In this document: positions 16,609 through 24,656 of the stretch, piece by piece
Layout: each line of letters starts with the position of its first letter
Position numbering within the stretch: the first letter of the stretch is position 1
Assembly: GCF_013283795.1 (NCBI RefSeq)
Contig: NZ_JABSOD010000001.1
Span: forward strand, 282,456-346,455
DNA from: Rheinheimera lutimaris
GTDB lineage: Bacteria > Pseudomonadota > Gammaproteobacteria > Enterobacterales > Alteromonadaceae
Length of the DNA stretch: 64,000 nt
Direction of reading: 5' to 3'
Notes under the pieces: model-generated
Told to the model about the DNA's origin: nothing
Seen by the model: only the letters and a program-made list of their open reading frames with translations
Databases searched by the model: none
Program-made: the position numbers and the translations under genes

Positions 16609-18217
16609 CGCGGTTACGGCCACTGGTTTTAGCCTTGTAGAGCGCCTGATCGGCTTTTTCTATTACTACATCGGCGTTGTTACAACCGGTTATTGCACTG
16701 ATGCCCGCACTGAAGCTGCAAAAGAAACGCTGCTCGTTGGCAATAAACGGCAAGCCGGCGAATAATTCACGTATTTGCTCAATTACCTCAAAAGCCCGCT
16801 GCAAAGTACAGTCCGGTAGCACCAGTAAAAACTCTTCACCGCCATAGCGCCCGACCAGATCGGTTTTACGCAGTTGTTGTTTTAGCAGATTGGCTAAGCT
16901 GGCAATAACCTGGTCGCCTACAAGGTGGCCATAGTTGTCATTAACCTTTTTAAAATGATCGATATCCAGCATAACCACACTGACAGGCTGCGCTGACCGA
17001 CCGGCACGCAGCATCTCCAGTACCAGCCGCTCTTTAATGTGCGCGTGCTGTAATAACCCGGTCAGGCTGTCCCGCGTCATAATTTCGGCTAATTGCCTGG
17101 CACGTTGCGCTCTGGCAAACACTGCCACTAACAACGCTGTATCAGAAATGGGCTTGGTAATAAAATCATCGCCGGCTTTAATCAGTGCCGCCAGTTGTTG
17201 CTCGCTGTCGGTTTCAGACGATAGATAAATTATCGGCACACCAAGCCAACTTTGTTGCAAGCGCACCAGTTGTGCTAATTCAGGGCCGGTACAAAACGGC
17301 ATATTGACGTCCAGCAAGATCACGTCCGGGTGGAAGCGGTTTAATGCATCAAAAATATGCGCAGGTTGCGGCAAAATCTCGACCATCAACCCGCCCTGCT
17401 GCAACACCAGCGCGTAGTGCTGCGCCAACATCTGATCATCATCTACCAGCATGACACGAAAAGGCTCACGCTCTGCCACTGAAAGTTGTTTACGCACCCC
17501 GGCTTCCAATTCAGTGGTATTTAGCGGCCGGCTGTAGTAACCAATAGCGCCAATTCGTACTGCATTGAGGTAACTGTTAAAATCAGTGTTGGCGCCAACT
17601 AACAACAAAGGCAAAATAGTCGCTTGTTCGCTCTGTATTATCTTCAGCTGCGCTAACGCATCTGGCTGGTCGGCGTCGGCAATAACAACTGCCGGACGTT
17701 GTAAAACTATCGCTGCCCGCAGCGCATTAAAATCAGCAAACTGGCGGTTTGCATAACCGAAAATATCCAACATCACACTGATTTGTTCTTGCAGCGCTTT
17801 GTCGGCACAACATAAGTAAATAATTGCCGCAGCCGGTTCCGGCGCAATAGCGGCATCAGACACTGCAGCCGCTGTATCGGTTTCATCTAAACGGGTTAAC
17901 CGGGTTATGGTTGCAATAAAACTACTGTAGCTGTCGGCATCGGGCTTAGCATCAGTATCCAGCCACTGCTTAAGCTGCTGCTCTGCCAGTTTGGCGTTCT
18001 CGCCCAACCGGGCAAACCCAAAGGTGCCGGCCGAACCGGCCAGGGTGTGTAGCTTGGTCGCCAGTTCGGTAGCCTGGTGCTGCCAGCTGTCAGCGGGGGT
18101 ATCCGGCAATGCTTGTGCCAGTTGCAGCAACAACGGTAAGTCCTGCTGCAATCGTTCAAGATAAGCCAGACGCAAAGTGTCAAGCTGTTGTTGCAGGTCT
18201 GCTGGTGATATCGTCAT
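16583..18217 (-). CDS. HPt-REC-REC-GGDEF response regulator, diguanylate cyclase
   Basis: The 544-residue protein has an HPt domain (about 1-110) with H57 in LHTLAGSAGTFG and a degenerate receiver (about 131-245; candidate Asp181 but Arg-Pro where Lys-Pro is usual). A complete receiver (about 252-368) has DD259-260, phospho-acceptor D303 and TKP near 354-356. The GGDEF domain (about 380-540) has active-site GGEEF at 459-463 and an RKTD inhibitory-site motif five residues before it. It should make c-di-GMP and be subject to product inhibition. HPt fused to a diguanylate cyclase suggests multistep input. It overlaps the end of the convergent kinase gene. Confidence 0.93.
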   Translation of the reverse strand: MTISPADLQQQLDTLRLAYLERLQQDLPLLLQLAQALPDTPADSWQHQATELATKLHTLAGSAGTFGFARLGENAKLAEQQLKQWLDTDAKPDADSYSSFIATITRLTRLDETDTAAAVSDAAIAPEPAAAIIYLCCADKALQEQISVMLDIFGYANRQFADFNALRAAIVLQRPAVVIADADQPDALAQLKIIQSEQATILPLLLVGANTDFNSYLNAVRIGAIGYYSRPLNTTELEAGVRKQLSVAEREPFRVMLVDDDQMLAQHYALVLQQGGLMVEILPQPAHIFDALNRFHPDVILLDVNMPFCTGPELAQLVRLQQSWLGVPIIYLSSETDSEQQLAALIKAGDDFITKPISDTALLVAVFARAQRARQLAEIMTRDSLTGLLQHAHIKERLVLEMLRAGRSAQPVSVVMLDIDHFKKVNDNYGHLVGDQVIASLANLLKQQLRKTDLVGRYGGEEFLLVLPDCTLQRAFEVIEQIRELFAGLPFIANEQRFFCSFSAGISAITGCNNADVVIEKADQALYKAKTSGRNRVTLAPSAL

Positions 18218-18332
18218 GTCAGCGCCATTATTTTCAGTACATTATTTATCCACTACCGACACGTTACCTGAATGGCAGCGCAGTGCAGATCTGCAATTTT
18301 TAACCACAAGTTAATGATTAAGCTGCGTTAAA

Positions 18333-18352
18333 TTTAGCGTATAAGCGCTAAA
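18333..18352. promoter_or_regulatory. Perfect inverted repeat in a divergent promoter region
   Basis: TTTAGCG and CGCTAAA are separated by 6 bp, in the 199-bp gap between the diguanylate cyclase gene and the second kinase gene. It looks like a regulator binding site; the protein is unknown. Confidence 0.35.
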
Positions 18353-18416
18353 GATGCTATACATTGCAGTTACGCCACCAGGAGAATCTGTACTGAATCT
18401 GAGCTAATACGGAGCG

Positions 18417-19799
18417 TTGTTTGCCCTTATGCATACCAAACTACAGCATATTTTGTCTCAAATCAGTCTGAACCCTGATATCGACAAAGGCGACCTGGCC
18501 GCCAGCAACCGCCTTATTTTACAAGGCATTACCAGTGGGCTTAACACTGACCGTGCCAGTGTTTGGTTAATGTCGTCTGACAAACAACATATGCATTGCG
18601 CTTATTTACTCGACTGCGACACACATTTTGCACAGCCGGATATCAGCTTGTCACGGCAAGATTTCCCGCACTATTTCACGGCGTTGGATCAGCAGCGTAA
18701 TATCGTCGCGCACGATGCTCACACCCACCCTCAAACCAGCGAGTTTTCTGCGCCTTATCTTACCCCATTGAAAATCTGTTCAATGCTCGATACCCCTATC
18801 CGTCATCATGGTGTGATGGTGGGTATTATCTGCATTGAGCACCGCCAGCCAAAGCAATGGCAAACCGACGAGATAGTATTTGCCGGCTTTCTTGCCGACA
18901 TTTATGGCCGCGCACTCAGCGCTTCAGAGCGTATGCGTTATCAGTCTGAACTGGAGCAGCTGAACAGCGGTCTGGAACAAATTATCAGTCAGCGTACTCA
19001 GGAGCTGACACAATCGCTGGAACAGCTGCAACACACACAACGGCGCTTAATTGAAGTAGAGAAAATGGCCAGCCTCGGGCGCTTGGTGGCGGGTATTGCG
19101 CATGAAATAAATACCCCGCTGGGTGTCGCAGTAACGGCAAACAGCCATGCTGAAACCACGTTATTAGCCCTGGAAAAGCTGTTTCAGGCCGGCCAGCTTA
19201 CCCGGCAACAATTCAGCCAAAGCGGCGCGACGATAAAAAGCAGCATTGCCATGGTAAACACCAACCTGCAGCGCGCTGTTGACCTGGTAAACAGCTTTAA
19301 ACAAACCGCCGCAGCTGGCGCCGGCCAGCACCCGGAGCCACTGCAGCTTGACCGGTTTGTGCCTAAGGTGCTGTCCAGTGTTGAATCCTTATTAAAACAA
19401 CATCAGGTTGAAGTTCAACTGCAACTACCACCGAAATTTACCATACACAGCTTCGCCAGTCCGTTGGCAACTATCCTGACACGGTTGATTGAGAATGCCT
19501 GTTTGCATGCCTTTAATACACAGAGCAAGCGCCAGATACAGATCCGCGCCAGTAAGAACGCTTACAGCTGGCAGTTAGAAGTCGCTGACAACGGCAGAGG
19601 CATGACGGAAGATGAACTGAGCCGTGCCTTCGAACCGTTCTTTACCACTCAGCGTAACCTGGGCGCCAAAGGCCTTGGGTTAACACTGGTGTTTAATCTG
19701 GTATCACACCTGCTGCAAGGTGAAGTTAGCCTGCGTAACACTGACACAGGCTGCATTGTCACCTTAAACTGCCCGCTGGCAATTGATACTACAACCTGA
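18417..19799 (+). CDS. GAF sensor histidine kinase
   Basis: The 460-residue cytosolic kinase has a GAF domain (about 20-170), a coiled coil (about 172-215, SELEQLNSGLEQIISQRTQE), a dimerisation helix with H229 in AGIAHEINTPLG, and HATPase (about 345-455; ENACLHAF, DNGRGM, GAKGLGLT). The H-box resembles the NtrB/DctB-like HisKA group. The start is uncertain: TTG at 18417 has GGAG only 2 bp away, while the in-frame ATG at 18429 has it 14 bp away. No receiver partner is adjacent on this strand; the HPt/REC/GGDEF protein is divergent from it. Confidence 0.9.
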   Translation: MFALMHTKLQHILSQISLNPDIDKGDLAASNRLILQGITSGLNTDRASVWLMSSDKQHMHCAYLLDCDTHFAQPDISLSRQDFPHYFTALDQQRNIVAHDAHTHPQTSEFSAPYLTPLKICSMLDTPIRHHGVMVGIICIEHRQPKQWQTDEIVFAGFLADIYGRALSASERMRYQSELEQLNSGLEQIISQRTQELTQSLEQLQHTQRRLIEVEKMASLGRLVAGIAHEINTPLGVAVTANSHAETTLLALEKLFQAGQLTRQQFSQSGATIKSSIAMVNTNLQRAVDLVNSFKQTAAAGAGQHPEPLQLDRFVPKVLSSVESLLKQHQVEVQLQLPPKFTIHSFASPLATILTRLIENACLHAFNTQSKRQIQIRASKNAYSWQLEVADNGRGMTEDELSRAFEPFFTTQRNLGAKGLGLTLVFNLVSHLLQGEVSLRNTDTGCIVTLNCPLAIDTTT

Positions 19800-21045
19800 C
19801 CGTTAAACCATCGGCCAGGGCTTTGCGATACGCCAGTATACCCGGTAGTGTAGCCAGCAACGCCGATAATAATAGAATGCCGCCGGCCCAGTATAAGGTA
19901 TTCAATTTAATAATGTTCAGACTGATAAACAAACCAAAATCTGCCGCCAACCTGTCTTGCAGCAAATACAAACTCAGCAGTAATAACGCAGCGGCCGATA
20001 ACATCGACAACAGTGTTACCAACAAGACTTCAACTTGAATTAACACAAACAGGTACCAGGGATGTGCCCCGGCGGCACGTAAAATGGCCATCTCACGCTG
20101 CCGTTCTTTCATCGACGCCAGCAGCGTCGTGATCATGCCCACCAATGCTGCCAGCAATACCAGTAAGCTAATCAGTAACAGCAGGTTTTCGACCATGCTG
20201 AGCATTTGCCACAGCTCCGCCAACGCCACACCGGGTAAAATAGCCGACAACGGTTCGTTCTTAAACTCGTTAATTTGTCGCTGCAGGGTAAAGGTTGCCA
20301 TCCGGGATTTCAGCCCCAGCATAAAGGCCGTAATGGATTTAGGCGTTAAATCCATTGCCAGTACCTGTTCGCTGCTAAGCTGCCGGCCGGGCATCGGTGC
20401 CCCCTGCTGCCAATCGAGATGAATAGCTTCTATGGCTTCCAAACTGACATGAACTGTTTGATCTACCGGCGTACCGGTCGCGGCCAAAATACCCACCACG
20501 GTGAAAGGTTTGTCTTTGTGCTGACTAAAACTGACGGCGCCGACACCGTGGGATAACTCAATTTGCTCTCCCAATTTATAACCCAGCTTAAGCGCAACTT
20601 CAGCACCTAACACCGTATCAAATACCTGTGCAAATGGTTCGCCTTGTGCCAGCACCAGGGGTTGGCTATTGGCATAACGGTAGTGCTTAAAATAGTCACT
20701 GTTGGTGCCCATTACCCGATAACCACGGTGCGAGTCGCCCAGCGATATCGGAATAGCCCAGTCTATTTGCGGATGTTTAATAATGCGTTGATACGTCGGC
20801 CAACTGATATTAGCGGTAGCATTACCGATGCGAAACACTGAGTACAGCAGCAAGTTCAATTGCCCTGAGCGGGCACCGACAATTAAATCGGTACCCGACA
20901 CCGTACTGGTAAAGCTGCTTTTGGCTTCAGTACGCAAGTGATCTATGCCAAGTAATAACGCAATACTAATGGTTAAGGATAGCCAGGTCATCAGCACTGT
21001 ACCGCGGCGGTTCCATAAACTTAATCGCGCCAGTTTCATCAGCAT
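19789..21045 (-). CDS. ABC transporter permease, FtsX/MacB-like, of a Zrg-type zinc locus
   Basis: The 418-residue permease has an N-terminal membrane helix (about 17-37), a large periplasmic domain (about 40-265; VSGTDLIVGARSG) and three C-terminal helices (about 280-305, 330-360, 380-405), the FtsX/MacB topology. It overlaps the ATPase gene by 7 bp, so the two are coupled. With the neighbouring DUF3299 and His-rich DUF2796 genes it has the composition of the zinc-regulated zrg cluster of Vibrio. I infer a role in zinc uptake; general lipoprotein-exporter-like permeases look the same without this context. It overlaps the convergent kinase gene end by 11 bp. Confidence 0.85.
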   Translation of the reverse strand: MLMKLARLSLWNRRGTVLMTWLSLTISIALLLGIDHLRTEAKSSFTSTVSGTDLIVGARSGQLNLLLYSVFRIGNATANISWPTYQRIIKHPQIDWAIPISLGDSHRGYRVMGTNSDYFKHYRYANSQPLVLAQGEPFAQVFDTVLGAEVALKLGYKLGEQIELSHGVGAVSFSQHKDKPFTVVGILAATGTPVDQTVHVSLEAIEAIHLDWQQGAPMPGRQLSSEQVLAMDLTPKSITAFMLGLKSRMATFTLQRQINEFKNEPLSAILPGVALAELWQMLSMVENLLLLISLLVLLAALVGMITTLLASMKERQREMAILRAAGAHPWYLFVLIQVEVLLVTLLSMLSAAALLLLSLYLLQDRLAADFGLFISLNIIKLNTLYWAGGILLLSALLATLPGILAYRKALADGLTVRL

Positions 21046-21749
21046 GGCTGTACTCCTTTGGCTAACTGCTGCATATCCAGCTGAGTATGAAAATACTGTG
21101 TCAGGCTTTGGTCGTGGCTGACAAAAATAACGCTGCAGCCATTAGCATCAGCCTCAGCCAACATCACCCGCATAAAAGCATCACGGTTGTCACTGTCCAG
21201 CGCTGAGGTTGGCTCATCGGCAATCAGTAAAACAGGTTTAGGCAACAAAGCACGCGCAATCGCCACCCGCTGTTGTTGCCCTACGCTAAGCTGGTTGGCG
21301 GCTTTATGCCACAGCTCTGCATTTAGCCCCAGCCGCTGTAGCAGAGTTTTCGCGCGGTTTAGCGCAGCAGCTTTATTTTGACCGGCAAAATGGCTGCTAA
21401 GCAGGGTGTTGTCCAATACCGACAAATAGGGAATAAGGTTAAGCTGTTGAAACACAACACCAATATGCTTTGCCCGCAAACTATCGCGCGCGCTGCTGCT
21501 TAACTTATGCAGCGGCTGACCATTAATGTACAACTCGCCACTTACCGGCCGGGTGATACCGCAAAGTAAATTTAATAACGTCGTTTTACCGCTGCCTGAA
21601 GCACCACGGACAAATAAATGCTGACCACAGTGCAATGTCAGTTCAGGCAGGTTTAATTGCCAGCCACCGCGTTGATAAAAAAATTGCAGCTGTTTGAGCT
21701 CAATAGCAGGAATTTTCGGCTTGTCTGTCACAGGCGCCCTCAGTGTCAT
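21039..21749 (-). CDS. ABC transporter ATP-binding protein of a Zrg-type zinc locus
   Basis: The start at 21749 gives 236 residues; the frame continues 33 codons upstream but that would run into the divergent gene. Walker A is GASGSGKTTLLN, the signature is LSVGQQQRVAIARAL (Val replaces the usual second Gly), and Walker B is VLLIADEPTSALD. A switch His follows in FVSHDQS. It belongs to the MacB/LolD-type ATPase group, as expected for an FtsX-like permease partner. It is divergent from the DUF3299 gene over 53 bp, a gap that holds a possible Zur half-site. Confidence 0.88.
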   Translation of the reverse strand: MTLRAPVTDKPKIPAIELKQLQFFYQRGGWQLNLPELTLHCGQHLFVRGASGSGKTTLLNLLCGITRPVSGELYINGQPLHKLSSSARDSLRAKHIGVVFQQLNLIPYLSVLDNTLLSSHFAGQNKAAALNRAKTLLQRLGLNAELWHKAANQLSVGQQQRVAIARALLPKPVLLIADEPTSALDSDNRDAFMRVMLAEADANGCSVIFVSHDQSLTQYFHTQLDMQQLAKGVQPC

Positions 21750-21802
21750 GTTATGATATCGGCGTTTTTTGCCATTATGCCAACTTAGGGAGGCGAGCTC
21801 CA

Positions 21803-22348
21803 ATGCTACGGACGTTATCTGTTGCGTTATACCTGACACTGGTCGCATGTTTTGCTGCCGGGCTTAGTGCAAGTGAAGTTAAGACCATTGAATGGACTGA
21901 CTTAATGCCGGAAGAAGATTTAAAACTGCTTGAGCAGATGCCTGAGGTGCAGCACGATTACAGCCAACCATCGCCGTTTGATGATGACTATAAAGGCGAT
22001 GATCCGGCAGCTCAGCAATGGCAGCAAATTATGAACTCTGCCAAAGTGGTAGAAAAATATAATAATACCAAGGTGCGGGTGCCGGGCTTTGTTGTACCGC
22101 TGGAGTTTGATAGTGAGCAAAATGTCACCAGCTTCTTTTTAGTACCTTATTTCGGCGCTTGTATTCACGTACCGCCGCCGCCGCCTAACCAAATGATCTT
22201 CGTTAACGGTGCCAAAGGCCTGAAAGCCGATATGATTTACTCACCGTTTTGGATCAGCGGCACTTTAACTACCGATGTGATGACACATGATTTAGGCCAG
22301 GCGGCATACAGCCTGAAAGTAGATAAAATCGAAGAATATACCTATTAG
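21803..22348 (+). CDS. DUF3299 secreted protein of a Zrg-type zinc locus
   Basis: The start at 21803 follows AGGGAGG and opens a signal peptide (about 1-23), giving a 181-residue periplasmic protein. The DUF3299 hallmark CIHVPPPPPNQ is present in the C-terminal half, preceded by VRVPGFVVPLEF. The family's function is undefined. In Vibrio and relatives such proteins are encoded with zinc-regulated ABC transporter genes, and the same partners flank this gene. Cys and His in the hallmark suggest metal handling, which is inference. Confidence 0.87.
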   Translation: MLRTLSVALYLTLVACFAAGLSASEVKTIEWTDLMPEEDLKLLEQMPEVQHDYSQPSPFDDDYKGDDPAAQQWQQIMNSAKVVEKYNNTKVRVPGFVVPLEFDSEQNVTSFFLVPYFGACIHVPPPPPNQMIFVNGAKGLKADMIYSPFWISGTLTTDVMTHDLGQAAYSLKVDKIEEYTY

Positions 22349-22350
22349 TT

Positions 22351-22374
22351 ACACGGCAGCTCTGGCTGCCGTGT
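22351..22374. terminator. Probable bidirectional terminator
   Basis: A perfect 10-bp stem (ACACGGCAGC with GCTGCCGTGT, 4-nt loop) lies between the convergent DUF3299 and zrgA-like genes. The plus side continues TTCGTTTC. Confidence 0.65.
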
Positions 22375-22388
22375 TCGTTTCAAGCCGT

Positions 22389-23000
22389 TTAAAAACGTAC
22401 GGTACTGCTGCTTAATGCCGCTTGGGACGCACCTTGCCGGCCATTTATAATCCACTGAATATCCATGTGTTCAAGTGCCGGCACCAAGCTGAAGATACTT
22501 AGCTGCAGTTCATCCAACCGTGCCGGTCGTTGACATAACAGTTGGTAATTGGCATAAAAATCGGCATGACCTTTATTGGCCTGCGGCTCAGTGAGATCGG
22601 TACTGGCTTCTGCCATCACCAACTCACAGTTGGCGTCGGTGTTAAAACTAAACCACTGCGCCTGATTAAACACCTCTATTGCCGCCGCCACCTCCTGCTT
22701 TTGTTCCGGCGTACGGGGCTTGTGTTCAAAACCGACGATACTTTGTGCGGCTGATTGAAACGCCAATTGCATTTCGTTGCCTTCCAGCACCAGAGTTAAC
22801 ACCGCATGGCCGTGCACATGGGCACCCAACGCCGGCATATCATCATCGTCGTGATCATGTTCATCCTGATGGTCATGGTCATGGTCATGCTGATGTTTCT
22901 GCTCAACTGCCGCCTGCGCATGCTCTGCCTGTTGTGCTGTCACCACAGCAGTGTTTAAGCCGGCAGCGATCAGCATGCAGGCCAATAAAGATAACTTCAT
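22389..23000 (-). CDS. zrgA: ZrgA-like (DUF2796) histidine-rich periplasmic zinc protein
   Basis: The 203-residue protein has a signal peptide (about 1-22), then a stretch of alternating His and Asp (about 35-55, HDHDHDHQDEHDHDDDD) followed by GAHVHGHAVLTLVLEG. This fits DUF2796, the family of the zinc uptake protein ZrgA of Vibrio. The His/Asp stretch is an obvious zinc-binding or buffering loop. It lies 40 bp from the end of the convergent DUF3299 gene and close to an ABC ATPase/permease pair. A Zur-like palindrome 20-43 bp before its start suggests zinc repression. Confidence 0.83.
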   Translation of the reverse strand: MKLSLLACMLIAAGLNTAVVTAQQAEHAQAAVEQKHQHDHDHDHQDEHDHDDDDMPALGAHVHGHAVLTLVLEGNEMQLAFQSAAQSIVGFEHKPRTPEQKQEVAAAIEVFNQAQWFSFNTDANCELVMAEASTDLTEPQANKGHADFYANYQLLCQRPARLDELQLSIFSLVPALEHMDIQWIINGRQGASQAALSSSTVRF

Positions 23001-23019
23001 AGTGTAAAGTCCTTCATCC

Positions 23020-23043
23020 TGTTATTTATGTGACAACATAACA
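23020..23043. promoter_or_regulatory. Zur-like palindrome upstream of zrgA
   Basis: Outer TGTTAT (23020-23025) and ATAACA (23038-23043) enclose a perfect TTATGT-GACA-ACATAA palindrome (23026-23041). AT-rich TGTTAT...ATAACA palindromes are typical of gammaproteobacterial Zur boxes, though spacing here differs from the E. coli consensus. Confidence 0.5.
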
Positions 23044-23126
23044 CAAAGCAGTTTCTGTCTGCTACGGTCTGATCGCCGCAGCACTGCTCAGCGTAAAGCC
23101 AATATTATGAAAAAATCACGATTTCT

Positions 23127-24656
23127 ATGGCTAAGCTTATTGTTATTTTGGGCGATCAACTCAGCCCTGCCCTTGCCGCCTTACGTCAGGCAAGCACCGA
23201 CGATGTGATCCTGCTGGCAGAGGTTGGCCGTGAGGCAAGCTATGTAGCACATCATAAACACAAAATTATACTTATTTTCAGTGCTATGCGTCATTTTTCG
23301 GCAGTACTGCAGCAACAGGGCTTGCAAGTGTGCTACCTGCGTTTTACTGAACACTCTGGCATAGAGACCATGACAGATGCTGTGAGTTATGCACTGCAGC
23401 AATATCCGACACTTGATGGCATTACCGTTACCCACTGTGGTGAATTCCGCTTGCAGCAAGAAATAAACAGCTGGCAACAACAGTTTTCTCTGCCGCTGAG
23501 TATTTTGGACGATGATCGGTTTATTTGCGATACGCCGCGTTTTGCGGCCTGGGCGAAAGATAAAAAGCAGTTGCGCATGGAGTACTTCTACCGCGATATG
23601 CGCCGCTATACCGGCTTACTGATGCAAGGCGATACACCTGAAGGCGGCAAATGGAATTATGACGCGGAGAACCGTAAAGCCTGCCCGGCTGATTTAGCGC
23701 AAATTCCGCCACTGCAGTTTGCGCCTGATGCCATAACAGCTGAAGTTATCACCCTGGTTGAACAGTATTTCCCTGACAACATGGGCAGTGGCGATAACTT
23801 TTGCTATGCGGTAACAGGCAAAGATGCGCGGCGGGCTTTTTTGCACTTTGTGCAACAGCAGTTGCCGGTGTTTGGTGACTATCAGGACGCTATGCTGCTG
23901 AACCAACCGTTTTTATTTCACAGCTTATGTTCCATGTATTTAAACTGTGGCTTGTTAGACGTGCGCTGGATGTGTAACAAAGTACAGCAGGCTTATCAGC
24001 AGGGGTTGGTGCCGCTTAACGCGGCTGAAGGTTTTATCCGTCAGCTTATCGGTTGGCGCGAATATGTCCGCGGCCTGTATTGGTTATTAATGCCGGACTA
24101 CAAGCAACGCAATAGCTTGCAGGCAAAACGGGCGCTGCCGGGGTTTTACTGGCACGGGAAAACACAAATGCGCTGCATGCAGCAAGCTGTGCAACACACC
24201 ATAGAACATGCTTACTCGCATCATATTCAACGTTTAATGATCACCGGCAATTTCGCGCTGTTAGCCGGTTTATCGGTTGAGCAGGTCACAGATTGGTATC
24301 TGGCGGTTTATGCTGATGCCTATGAATGGGTAGAGCTGCCTAACACCCTTGGCATGGCGCTGTTTGCCGATGGCGGCGTATTGGCCTCTAAACCCTACGC
24401 CGCCAGCGGTGCTTATATTAACCGTATGAGTAACTACTGCAAAAACTGCGCTTACAATGTTAAACATACCACCGAAGCGGATGCCTGCCCGTTCAATGCA
24501 CTGTATTGGGATTTCCTTAACCGTAACCAACAACAACTGGCGGCCAATCCCAGGTTAGCATTGCCGTTTGCTAACTGGTATAAGCGCAGCGACAGTGATA
24601 AAGCCGCTATATTGGCAAAAGCTGCCGACACACTACAGCAACTGGAGCAGCTATGA
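23127..24656 (+). CDS. Bacterial (6-4) photolyase, iron-sulfur cryptochrome family (PhrB/FeS-BCP)
   Basis: The 509-residue flavoprotein should repair (6-4) photoproducts in UV-damaged DNA using light. The N-terminus (KLIVILGDQLSPAL) is that of the FeS-BCP/CryPro group. Four cysteines at 350 (QMRCMQQ), 438 and 441 (YCKNCAYN) and 454 (ADACPFN) match the [4Fe-4S] ligands described for Agrobacterium PhrB, at the same numbers. The C-terminal FAD domain contains NTLGMALFADGG. There is no strong ribosome binding site. It is the first of three overlapping photolyase/cryptochrome genes, and its stop overlaps the next start by 4 bp. Confidence 0.92.
   Translation: MAKLIVILGDQLSPALAALRQASTDDVILLAEVGREASYVAHHKHKIILIFSAMRHFSAVLQQQGLQVCYLRFTEHSGIETMTDAVSYALQQYPTLDGITVTHCGEFRLQQEINSWQQQFSLPLSILDDDRFICDTPRFAAWAKDKKQLRMEYFYRDMRRYTGLLMQGDTPEGGKWNYDAENRKACPADLAQIPPLQFAPDAITAEVITLVEQYFPDNMGSGDNFCYAVTGKDARRAFLHFVQQQLPVFGDYQDAMLLNQPFLFHSLCSMYLNCGLLDVRWMCNKVQQAYQQGLVPLNAAEGFIRQLIGWREYVRGLYWLLMPDYKQRNSLQAKRALPGFYWHGKTQMRCMQQAVQHTIEHAYSHHIQRLMITGNFALLAGLSVEQVTDWYLAVYADAYEWVELPNTLGMALFADGGVLASKPYAASGAYINRMSNYCKNCAYNVKHTTEADACPFNALYWDFLNRNQQQLAANPRLALPFANWYKRSDSDKAAILAKAADTLQQLEQL

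Noticed and set aside
21750..21848. Longer N-terminus for the zinc-locus ABC ATPase
   Set aside because: It would overlap the leader and signal peptide of the divergent DUF3299 gene, and ABC similarity begins after residue 40 of that longer form.
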